Shown piece after piece: positions 1 through 4,581 of a stretch of 5,159 bases of DNA (positions within the stretch are counted from its first letter, which is position 1; every line of letters begins with the position of its first letter). Both the position numbers and the translations under genes were made by a program. Source of the DNA: Gammaproteobacteria bacterium (lineage in GTDB: Bacteria; Pseudomonadota; Gammaproteobacteria; Competibacterales; Competibacteraceae); NCBI GenBank assembly GCA_003562535.1, contig PWUP01000241.1, forward strand, positions 1-5,159, read 5' to 3'. The notes under the pieces are model-generated. The model saw only the letters and a program-made list of their open reading frames with translations. It was not told the origin of the DNA and searched no databases.

Positions 1-98
1 TCAAAGGCGGTGGCAATAATCCGCGCGCGGGTTTTGTCATCCGGGGCACTGAGCAGTTGTTCATAGACATCAATGACGGATAGGGCACTGTGAGCCAT
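1..98 (-). CDS. N-terminal fragment of a small protein of unknown function (runs off left edge)
   Basis: An open frame starts at the ATG complementary to 96-98 and reaches base 1 without a stop, giving 32 full codons. The protein begins MAHSALSVIDVYEQLLSAPD and continues DDKTRARIIATAFE. An AGGAG Shine-Dalgarno sequence (complement of 109-113) lies 10 bases upstream, which supports this start. The visible part is soluble and helix-prone with no signal peptide. It reminds me of the N-termini of small coiled-coil proteins of the DUF1640 type, but that is only a recollection and too little is visible to assign a family. The rest of the gene lies to the left of the window. Confidence is good that it is a gene and low for any function. 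Confidence 0.6.
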   Translation of the reverse strand, partial: MAHSALSVIDVYEQLLSAPDDKTRARIIATAF

Positions 99-342
99 TG
101 GTGGGCGTCTCCTAAGCGCAGACAGTCGGCGATGGGTGCAGTGTATCAGATCAGGTACGAGGTTTGAGGTGAAAGGCTTTAGGCTTTGAGCGTTTAACCT
201 TCTGGGTTTGATTACACCAAACTCGATGCCAAGATTTGATGAATCGCATTTTGTATTTTCTGACACACCGCACAGGTGATTGACCCGACCCGCTCTGTAA
301 GATGATTGCGTTGGCTACAGCTAAAAATCGGTGTAAACCCGC

Positions 343-373
343 GTAGGTGCGATTAGCGGCAGCGTAATCGCAC
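343..373. repeat. REP-like palindrome (GTAGGTGCGATTA type)
   Basis: The left arm GTGCGATTA (347-355) and right arm TAATCGCAC (365-373) are a perfect 9-bp inverted repeat around a GC-rich 9-base loop, preceded by CGTAG. I recognise the pattern GTAGGTGCGATTAGCG followed by AGCGTAATCGCAC as a repeat scattered through intergenic regions of many gammaproteobacterial and some cyanobacterial genomes. This identification is from memory. Such elements are usually non-coding and can fold as RNA hairpins. Confidence 0.7.
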
Positions 374-386
374 ACATGGAATCCTC

Positions 387-405
387 TGGAATCGTATGCA
401 TTCCA
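387..405 (-). terminator. Hairpin just downstream of the methyltransferase gene (possible weak terminator)
   Basis: TGGAAT (387-392) pairs with ATTCCA (400-405) around a 7-base loop, 8 bases past the minus-strand stop codon at 414-416. A second copy of TGGAATC at 377-383 makes a 10-base direct repeat with the left arm. No U-tract follows on the minus strand, so intrinsic termination is doubtful; the structure could instead protect the mRNA 3' end. Confidence 0.3.
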
Positions 406-413
406 AAGACAAT

Positions 414-1052
414 TTAGCCCACCACACACTGCCATAAGGGCTGCCCTGCAGCCCAATATTTGCGTTCAAAGGGGGTCAGCGGGGCGTCAATCCGCAACGG
501 TTCAACCGTTGCGGTGATACCGGTTACTTGCAAGGCTTGCACCCATTCTTCCACATAAAGTCGCCAATTACTGCGCAGTTCCAAACGCCCGCCCAAGGCT
601 AAAATCACCGGCCACAACGGTGAACCATGCCAACGACGGGTGAACTGCGCTGCTTTTGGCCACGGGTTAGGGTATAGCATATAATGGCGCTGTAACCGCC
701 AACCCGCCGCTAAAGCCAGCCGCCAAAAGTCGCTCAGTTCAGCACGCACCACCCAGGCGTTGGTCGGCAACGGCGGTTGCCGGGCTACACGCTGTGCGGA
801 TTTATCAATCCCCAACACTTGAGCATCGGGAAACTGCCAGGCCAATTGCCGAGTGCTTTCCCCTACCCCACACCCAGAGTCTAAAATCAGCGGCTTGGTG
901 GTATCAATCTGCATACTGAGCTGGGCGAACGCTTGGCGCGTGTGTTCGGCGACCGGGCGTTGATAAGGGCTGTGTAGATGCCGCTGCACCCGTTCCACCA
1001 AGCGCGGATGCGGCACGGATTGATTGCTATGCGGCGGTGGCATGCCACTCAT
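414..1052 (-). CDS. TrmB-like SAM-dependent methyltransferase
   Basis: The 212-residue protein has a class I SAM-methyltransferase fold. Motif I is ILDSGCGVGEST (residues 56-67) and the acidic end of strand 2 is GIDKS (81-85). The segment YPNPWPK (127-133) with RRWHG following, RSNWRLYVEEW (160-170) and the C-terminal PLTPFERKYWAAGQPLW (191-207) line up with the PDPW-K, TDW--Y and TKFE-RG signatures of tRNA (guanine-46-N7) methyltransferase TrmB. It is shorter than E. coli TrmB (about 239 residues), mostly at the N-terminus, and two normally acidic signature positions are Asn (N129, N162). I therefore infer a TrmB-family paralogue, not the housekeeping TrmB; its substrate is unknown. Its start overlaps the end of bolA by 26 bases (17 if Met4 is used). 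Neither start has a good Shine-Dalgarno, so translation is probably coupled to bolA. Confidence 0.82.
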   Translation of the reverse strand: MSGMPPPHSNQSVPHPRLVERVQRHLHSPYQRPVAEHTRQAFAQLSMQIDTTKPLILDSGCGVGESTRQLAWQFPDAQVLGIDKSAQRVARQPPLPTNAWVVRAELSDFWRLALAAGWRLQRHYMLYPNPWPKAAQFTRRWHGSPLWPVILALGGRLELRSNWRLYVEEWVQALQVTGITATVEPLRIDAPLTPFERKYWAAGQPLWQCVVG

Positions 1053-1314
1053 CAGGGGTTAAGGCTTTGATATTGAGCGAGTGTATATCCGTCTGCATCA
1101 AGTCGGCTAGAGCCGCATAGACCTGACGGTGACGGGCTAAGGGCGCTTGGCCACGAAACGCCTCAGCAACGATCAGGACTTTAAAGTGTCCACGACCGTC
1201 ACGCGCCCCAGCATGGCCGATATGGCGGGCGCTGTCATCAATGACTTCAATCCGTTCAGGGGCTAAAGCTTGGTGTAACTCATGTTCAATTTGAGCGATA
1301 CGTTCTGCAGTCAT
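1027..1314 (-). CDS. bolA: BolA family protein
   Basis: The 95-residue protein has the full BolA fold: an N-terminal helix (AERIAQIEHELHQAL), the strand and loop ending in GHFKVLIVAEAFRG (42-55), the helix RHRQVYAAL (61-69), and C-terminal DIHSLNIKALTPDEW (76-90). BolA proteins work in the cytoplasm with monothiol glutaredoxins in iron-sulfur cluster trafficking; His62 in RHR is the family's conserved cluster ligand, and His31 or His34 in the variable loop are candidates for the second. The RHR-VY segment fits BolA proper better than IbaG. I chose the ATG at 1314; an in-frame TTG at 1326 would add four residues, but neither has a clear Shine-Dalgarno. The gene leads a two-gene unit with the overlapping methyltransferase and is divergent from ureE. 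Confidence 0.92.
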   Translation of the reverse strand: MTAERIAQIEHELHQALAPERIEVIDDSARHIGHAGARDGRGHFKVLIVAEAFRGQAPLARHRQVYAALADLMQTDIHSLNIKALTPDEWHATAA

Positions 1315-1348
1315 AAGTTTATGCAAGAATTTGGGTTAATTTGAATAA

Positions 1349-1376
1349 GCATTCCCACGCGGGAGCGTGAGACAAG
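1349..1376. repeat. Degenerate REP-like palindrome (ATTCCCACGC type)
   Basis: GCATTCCCACGC, a GGGA loop and GCGTGAGACAAG match, from memory, the common repeat in which ATTCCCACGC faces GCGTGGGAACGAG. The inner stem CACGC (1356-1360) with GCGTG (1365-1369) is perfect. The outer right arm has diverged (GAGACAAG where I would expect GGAACGAG), so the outer stem is broken. It lies between the divergent bolA and ureE starts. Confidence 0.65.
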
Positions 1377-1413
1377 TCTTGCAATCTTAGCATTTAATCC
1401 ACGGTTGTGCGTG

Positions 1414-1435
1414 TGAGCGTGCTTGGGTGCGCTCA
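1414..1435. repeat. Short inverted repeat upstream of ureE
   Basis: TGAGCG (1414-1419) and CGCTCA (1430-1435) form a perfect 6-bp inverted repeat with a 10-base loop. It is the first of three consecutive dyads in front of ureE (the others are 1443-1479 and 1480-1500). Alone it is unremarkable; the clustering is what makes it worth listing. Confidence 0.4.
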
Positions 1436-1442
1436 GCCATCA

Positions 1443-1479
1443 GTTGCTCAACCGAGGTGGCTGACGTATATTGAGCAAC
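1443..1479 (+). promoter_or_regulatory. Candidate ureE promoter with a 9-bp operator-like dyad
   Basis: A sigma-70-like pair is present: -35 TTGCTC (1444-1449), a 17-base spacer, and -10 TATATT (1467-1472, one mismatch from TATAAT). A perfect inverted repeat, GTTGCTCAA (1443-1451) and TTGAGCAAC (1471-1479), places one arm over the -35 and the other at the end of the -10. That geometry suits a dimeric repressor or activator, but it could also be a chance or RNA-level structure. The arms do not match the E. coli NikR half-site GTATGA. Transcription would start near 1479, giving a leader of about 50 bases before ureE. Confidence 0.4.
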
Positions 1480-1500
1480 GCACTGCGAGCAAACCAGTGC
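1480..1500 (+). promoter_or_regulatory. Leader hairpin upstream of ureE
   Basis: GCACTG (1480-1485) and CAGTGC (1495-1500) form a 6-bp stem with a 9-base loop directly after the operator-like dyad. If transcription starts near 1479, this hairpin would sit at the very 5' end of the ureEF mRNA, where it could stabilise the message. The ureE Shine-Dalgarno candidate AGGA (1516-1519) lies outside it. Confidence 0.3.
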
Positions 1501-1530
1501 CACCGCGCCGCTAACAGGATAATCTGAACG

Positions 1531-1974
1531 ATGCTGGAAATTCACGAACGGTTGACGGACTCTGCTAGCCATCATGCCACCCTCACCTTACCCTTTGACT
1601 CACGCCAGAAAAGCCGTTTGCGTGCCACCTTAGATGACGGCACTGAAATCGGGTTATTTCTGCCCCGTGGCACGGTGCTGCGCCATGGCGATTGCCTGCG
1701 CGCCACGGATGGCCGAGTGATTAGCGTCCAAGCGGCGACCGAAACCGTGTCCACCGTCAGCGCCACTGACCTCTTACAACTCACTCGTGCCGCCTATCAT
1801 CTTGGCAATCGCCATGTGCCGCTGCAAATCGGCTCGGGCTGGCTGCGGTATCGGCACGATCATGTCCTCGATGAGATGGTGGAGCACTTAGGCTTGCAGG
1901 TGACGGTTGAATCCGCAACCTTTGAGCCAGAGGCCGGAGCGTATGGCGGCGGCCATCACCACCACCATGACTGA
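1531..1974 (+). CDS. ureE: Urease accessory protein UreE (nickel metallochaperone)
   Basis: The 147-residue protein is a complete UreE, which delivers Ni2+ to the apo-urease/UreDFG complex in the cytoplasm. The N-terminal peptide-binding domain (about 1-70) has the family pattern SRQKSRLRATLDDGTEIGLFLPRG. The C-terminal metal-binding domain contains GNRHVPLQI (92-100), whose His95 corresponds to the conserved interface nickel ligand (His96 in Klebsiella), and RHDHVLDEM, whose His109 and His111 correspond to Klebsiella His110 and His112. It ends in a short nickel-binding tail, GGGHHHHHD, much shorter than the Klebsiella His-rich tail. AGGA (1516-1519) lies 11 bases before the ATG. The last 8 bases overlap ureF, indicating one operon. 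The family call is firm. Confidence 0.96.
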   Translation: MLEIHERLTDSASHHATLTLPFDSRQKSRLRATLDDGTEIGLFLPRGTVLRHGDCLRATDGRVISVQAATETVSTVSATDLLQLTRAAYHLGNRHVPLQIGSGWLRYRHDHVLDEMVEHLGLQVTVESATFEPEAGAYGGGHHHHHD

Positions 1975-2641
1975 ATCCCCGGCTCTGCTGCGCTTATTGC
2001 AACTCGCCAGTCCAGCCCTGCCGGTTGGAGCTTATGCCTATTCCCAAGGCTTGGAAAGCGCGATTGAGCTCGGTTGGGTCGGCGATGAAAACCGTACCCG
2101 TGACTGGCTGAGCGGGCTACTCAGCCACAGCCAAACCCGAGTCGATGCTCCAGCCCTAGTGCGGCTGCATCAGGCGTGGCACGAGCAAGACGCGGCGGCG
2201 GTGAATTATTGGACTCAGTGGCTGTACGCCAGCCGCGAGAGCTTTGAACTGCAACAGGAAGACCGGCATCTGGGGCAGAATCTAGCCCGTTTGCTGGTCG
2301 ATCTGGATTTGCCAGCCGCCCAGCCGTGGTGTCGGGCGGAGCGGGTGTGTTTTGCCACCTTGTTTGCCTTGGCCGCCAGTCATTGGGGGATTACGGCCAG
2401 AGCAACTGTCAGTGCGTATTTATGGACGTGGAGCGAAAATCAGGTGATGGCCGCGACCAAACTGGTGCCGCTCGGTCAAACCGCCGGACAACGGATACTC
2501 AGCGCCCTGATTCCCTTGATCGAACAGGCCACTGAGCAGGCACTCACTCGCTCTGATGAGCAACTGGGGTTCAGCGCACCGGGTCTGGCGCTGGCCTCAG
2601 CTCGGCATGAAGTGCAGTATTCGCGGTTGTTTCGGTCGTAG
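1967..2641 (+). CDS. ureF: Urease accessory protein UreF
   Basis: The 224-residue protein is the same length as Klebsiella UreF as I recall it. UreF joins UreD and UreG in the complex that loads nickel and CO2 into the urease active site; it is thought to act as the activator or fidelity checkpoint of the UreG GTPase. Visible signatures are LASPALPVGAYAYSQGLE (13-30), ESFELQQEDRHLGQNLARLL (91-110), WSENQVMAATKLVPLGQ (155-171) and the conserved C-terminus ASARHEVQYSRLFRS (210-224). I chose the ATG at 1967 because it puts ALLRLLQLASPALPVG at the usual distance from the N-terminus. The in-frame ATG at 1943 would add eight residues (MAAAITTT) and has a better purine-rich site, AGAGG at 1929-1933. 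No ureG follows; the next gene is gltD, 167 bases on. Confidence 0.95.
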   Translation: MTESPALLRLLQLASPALPVGAYAYSQGLESAIELGWVGDENRTRDWLSGLLSHSQTRVDAPALVRLHQAWHEQDAAAVNYWTQWLYASRESFELQQEDRHLGQNLARLLVDLDLPAAQPWCRAERVCFATLFALAASHWGITARATVSAYLWTWSENQVMAATKLVPLGQTAGQRILSALIPLIEQATEQALTRSDEQLGFSAPGLALASARHEVQYSRLFRS

Positions 2642-2694
2642 AGAGCCACACTTGAGGCGAAAAAATTTTACAATAAATGACTTGGCCTAGTGAT

Positions 2695-2732
2695 GCGGTG
2701 CGTTAACACCGCTTGACCATTGACTCTATCAT
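2695..2732 (+). promoter_or_regulatory. Candidate gltD promoter overlapped by a dyad
   Basis: The -35 TTAACA (2703-2708) and -10 TATCAT (2727-2732) each differ from consensus by one base and are separated by 18 bases. A perfect 6-bp inverted repeat, GCGGTG (2695-2700) and CACCGC (2707-2712), overlaps the -35 and could be an operator. It is unlikely to be a ureF terminator because no T-run follows. Transcription would start near 2739, giving a leader of about 70 bases. An isolated TACAAT at 2669-2674 lacks a -35 and is less convincing. Confidence 0.45.
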
Positions 2733-2759
2733 CACTTAGGGAGATACTTTTTCGTCATG

Positions 2760-2775
2760 CTTGCAGCACTGCAAG
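2760..2775 (+). promoter_or_regulatory. Hairpin in the gltD leader
   Basis: CTTGCA (2760-2765) and TGCAAG (2770-2775) form a perfect 6-bp stem with a 4-base loop between the candidate promoter and the gltD ATG. An ATG at 2757 opens an out-of-frame 35-codon reading frame that ends at 2864, inside gltD, so the leader may affect translation of gltD. No known riboswitch class is recognisable. Confidence 0.3.
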
Positions 2776-2808
2776 GCTCACTCTCTCCACAACCGACCAT
2801 TGATCATT

Positions 2809-4296
2809 ATGGGAAAAGCAACCGGATTTTTAGAATACCCGAGGGAAGATATTGTCGATCGTGATCCTGCGGACAGGATTAAGGACTGGAATGAATTTCA
2901 CCACCCGGTGCCTGAAGATAAGCTCAGGCGTCAAGGGGCTAGGTGCATGGATTGCGGCGTGCCCTTTTGTCATACTGGGATTATGGTGGCCGGTGTCACC
3001 AGCGGCTGTCCCATTAATAATTTGATCCCTGAGTGGAATGATGCGGTGTACCGGGGTCAATGGCGCGAAGCGCTGGATTTACTACATAAAACCAATAATT
3101 TTCCAGAGTTTACTGGTCGAGTTTGTCCGGCACCCTGTGAAGGTTCCTGTGTACTAGGCATCAATGAGCCGCCGGTTACGATTAAAAATATCGAAAATGC
3201 CATTATAGAACGTGGCTTTGCCGAAGGCTGGGTCGTACCTAATCCCCCACAACGGCGCACGGGCAAGAAAGTAGCGGTTGTCGGCTCTGGCCCGGCAGGG
3301 CTGTCTTGTGCTGACCAACTCAACAAAGTCGGTCATCAGGTGACGGTGTACGAACGCGCTGATCGTCTGGGTGGGTTGCTTATGTATGGCATCCCCAATA
3401 TGAAGTTGGAAAAAATCGACGTTGTTGAGCGCCGCATCAATATCCTGCGTCAAGAAGGGATTGAGTTCATCACCAACGCCGAGGTCGGGGTGAATGTCCC
3501 CGTGGCCACCTTGCAACAGGATTTCGACGCTATTGTACTGTGTGGTGGTGCGACCAAACCGCGTGATTTGCTCATTGCAGGCCGAGAACTGCCAGGCGTG
3601 CATTTTGCGATGGAATTTTTGCAGGCCAATACCAAGTCCCTCTTGGACAGCCAACACCAAGACCAACGCTATATCAGCGCCAAGGGTAAAAAAGTCGTGG
3701 TCATCGGCGGCGGGGACACCGGCACCGATTGCGTAGCGACTTCATTACGCCACGGCTGCTCACAATTAACCCAATTAGAAATCATGGAGCAGCCGCCTGA
3801 AAAAAGAGCGGCGGGTAATCCTTGGCCGGAATGGCCGAAGCTGTATGTTCTGGATTATGGTCAAGAAGAAGCCCAAGCGGTGTTTGGTCGTGATCCCCGC
3901 GACTACTGTGTGCTGACCAAGCGCTTTATCGGCGATGAGCAGGGCCAGCTAAAGGGGGTGCAAGTCGTCAGCATTCGTTGGGAAACCACAGAACATGGCG
4001 GTAAGCAACCCGTTGAAGTGCCAGGGTCTGAGCGCATTATTGAAGCCGATTTAGTGCTGTTGGCTTTGGGATATACCGGGCCGGAAAATCCGCTGTTAGA
4101 GCAGCTCGGTGTTGAGCAAGATGACCGCAGTAATGTGCGTGCCGAGCATGGCCAATTCCTGACCAATGCGCCAGGTGTATTTGCTGCCGGCGATATGCGT
4201 CGTGGACAAAGCTTAGTGGTTTGGGCCATCAATGAAGGTCGCGGAGCCGCGCGGGAATGCGACCGATTTTTAATGGGCACCACCTGCTTACCCTAA
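2809..4296 (+). CDS. gltD: Glutamate synthase small (beta) subunit GltD
   Basis: The 495-residue protein begins MGKATGFLEYPRE, the hallmark N-terminus of the long GltD type (E. coli GltD is about 472). It passes electrons from NADPH through FAD and iron-sulfur clusters to the large subunit GltB, which makes glutamate from glutamine and 2-oxoglutarate in the cytoplasm. The N-terminal Fe-S domain has CMDCGVPFC (C46, C49, C54), GCPINNLIPEW (C67) and CPAPCEGSC (C106, C110, C114). The FAD site is VVGSGPAGL (157-165), the NADPH site VIGGGDTGTDC (298-308), and the second FAD motif GVFAAGDMRRGQS (456-468). The ATG at 2809 fixes the family N-terminus although no Shine-Dalgarno precedes it; an upstream in-frame TTG at 2761 adds an unrelated 16 residues. 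gltB is not adjacent, which is unusual. Alternatives such as other NADPH-FAD beta-subunit-like proteins fit less well. Confidence 0.95.
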   Translation: MGKATGFLEYPREDIVDRDPADRIKDWNEFHHPVPEDKLRRQGARCMDCGVPFCHTGIMVAGVTSGCPINNLIPEWNDAVYRGQWREALDLLHKTNNFPEFTGRVCPAPCEGSCVLGINEPPVTIKNIENAIIERGFAEGWVVPNPPQRRTGKKVAVVGSGPAGLSCADQLNKVGHQVTVYERADRLGGLLMYGIPNMKLEKIDVVERRINILRQEGIEFITNAEVGVNVPVATLQQDFDAIVLCGGATKPRDLLIAGRELPGVHFAMEFLQANTKSLLDSQHQDQRYISAKGKKVVVIGGGDTGTDCVATSLRHGCSQLTQLEIMEQPPEKRAAGNPWPEWPKLYVLDYGQEEAQAVFGRDPRDYCVLTKRFIGDEQGQLKGVQVVSIRWETTEHGGKQPVEVPGSERIIEADLVLLALGYTGPENPLLEQLGVEQDDRSNVRAEHGQFLTNAPGVFAAGDMRRGQSLVVWAINEGRGAARECDRFLMGTTCLP

Positions 4297-4310
4297 TGCA
4301 GGCTGCGCTG

Positions 4311-4354
4311 TAGCGGGTCACTGTGCGGTCATCAGGGCAGTGACCCACGGGCTA
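4311..4354 (+). terminator. Hairpin downstream of gltD (candidate terminator without U-tract)
   Basis: GGGTCACTG (4315-4323) and CAGTGACCC (4338-4346) are a perfect 9-bp inverted repeat with a 14-base loop. TAGC (4311-4314) and GCTA (4351-4354) extend it across a 4-base bulge. It starts 15 bases after the gltD stop. No T-run follows, so it may be an mRNA-end stabiliser or a Rho-assisted stop. Confidence 0.45.
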
Positions 4355-4372
4355 TCCGTTTAGCGGTAATCG

Positions 4373-4406
4373 CCCCTCACCCCAACCCTCTCCCAAAGGG
4401 AGAGGG
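4373..4406. repeat. REP-like palindrome (CCCTCACCCCAACCCTCTCCC type)
   Basis: The run CCCCTCACCCCAACC leads into CCCTCTCCC (4386-4394), an AAA loop and GGGAGAGGG (4398-4406), a perfect 9-bp stem. I recognise this from memory as a very common intergenic repeat of gammaproteobacteria and other proteobacteria. As RNA it would be a very stable hairpin and may help separate the convergent gltD and transporter transcripts. Confidence 0.75.
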
Positions 4407-4473
4407 AGCTTAAGGCGGGGGGGCTGAACGCTGGTAGTCCTAAATATGGTAGTGACACGTCATTCAGCGACGA

Positions 4474-4558
4474 CAGACAAGGTCTGGTTGTAATGGTGTC
4501 TGTGCCTCAGGCACTTTTGCCCAAGTAAGTTCTCGATTCATCAGCCAGACCCTGTCTA
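4474..4558. repeat. Large imperfect inverted repeat between convergent genes
   Basis: The arm 4475-4490 pairs with 4542-4557 over 16 positions: 14 Watson-Crick pairs, one G-T pair (4488 with 4544) and one mismatch (4480 with 4552). Including the outermost position (4474 with 4558) adds a second mismatch. The 51-base loop contains a smaller hairpin at 4502-4514. It could be a remnant of a miniature inverted-repeat element, a small structured RNA or a bidirectional terminator region; the sequence does not decide between these. It ends 23 bases from the stop of the transporter gene. Confidence 0.5.
4502..4518 (+). terminator. Weak terminator-like hairpin with T-run
   Basis: GTGCC (4502-4506), a TCA loop and GGCAC (4510-4514) are followed directly by TTTT (4515-4518), the layout of a minimal intrinsic terminator on the plus strand. 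The stem is only 5 bp and it is 205 bases past gltD, so it would be a back-up terminator at most. Confidence 0.35.
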
Positions 4559-4581
4559 GATGGCATTATCGAGCGATTATC

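Larger units (their letters stand above)
99..413. other. Intergenic region between two minus-strand genes
   Basis: This 315-base gap lies downstream of the methyltransferase gene and upstream of the gene at the left edge. It holds a REP-like palindrome (343-373), a short hairpin just past the methyltransferase stop (387-405), and the Shine-Dalgarno of the left gene (109-113). A short AT-rich block around 225-260 has no clear function. I see no convincing sigma-70 promoter for the left gene; a weak extended -10-like TGATACACT on the minus strand (about 141-149) has no matching -35. A minus-strand open frame of 101 codons covers much of the gap, but it reads through the palindrome and has no recognisable family, so I treat the region as non-coding. 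Confidence 0.6.

Noticed and set aside
151..456. Minus-strand open frame of 101 codons in the left intergenic region
   Set aside because: It reads through the REP-like palindrome and overlaps the end of the methyltransferase gene on the same strand in another frame. Its composition is irregular and I recognise no family.
1315..1326. TTG start for BolA at 1326
   Set aside because: The ATG at 1314 gives a normal BolA N-terminus and the TTG has no ribosome-binding site, so the four-residue extension is not needed.
1443..1479. NikR operator upstream of ureE
   Set aside because: The half-sites and spacing do not match the GTATGA-N16-TCATAC pattern known for E. coli NikR, so I report only an unassigned dyad.
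1387..1575. Minus-strand open frame of 62 codons with a CSQC motif opposite the ureE start
   Set aside because: It overlaps 45 bases of the certain ureE gene, lies over the dyad-rich control region, and has no recognisable domain; a single CxxC is not enough.
2761..2808. TTG start for GltD at 2761
   Set aside because: The family N-terminus MGKATGFLEYPRE begins exactly at the ATG at 2809; the upstream 16 residues look like leader sequence.
3154..3666. Long minus-strand open frame of 170 codons inside gltD
   Set aside because: It lies wholly opposite the strongly supported gltD coding sequence and resembles no protein family; it is a shadow of codon use in gltD.
4311..4558. CRISPR array or tRNA in the region after gltD
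   Set aside because: The palindromes there are of three different kinds and are not regularly spaced direct repeats; no cloverleaf with a TTCGA-type T-loop can be drawn.
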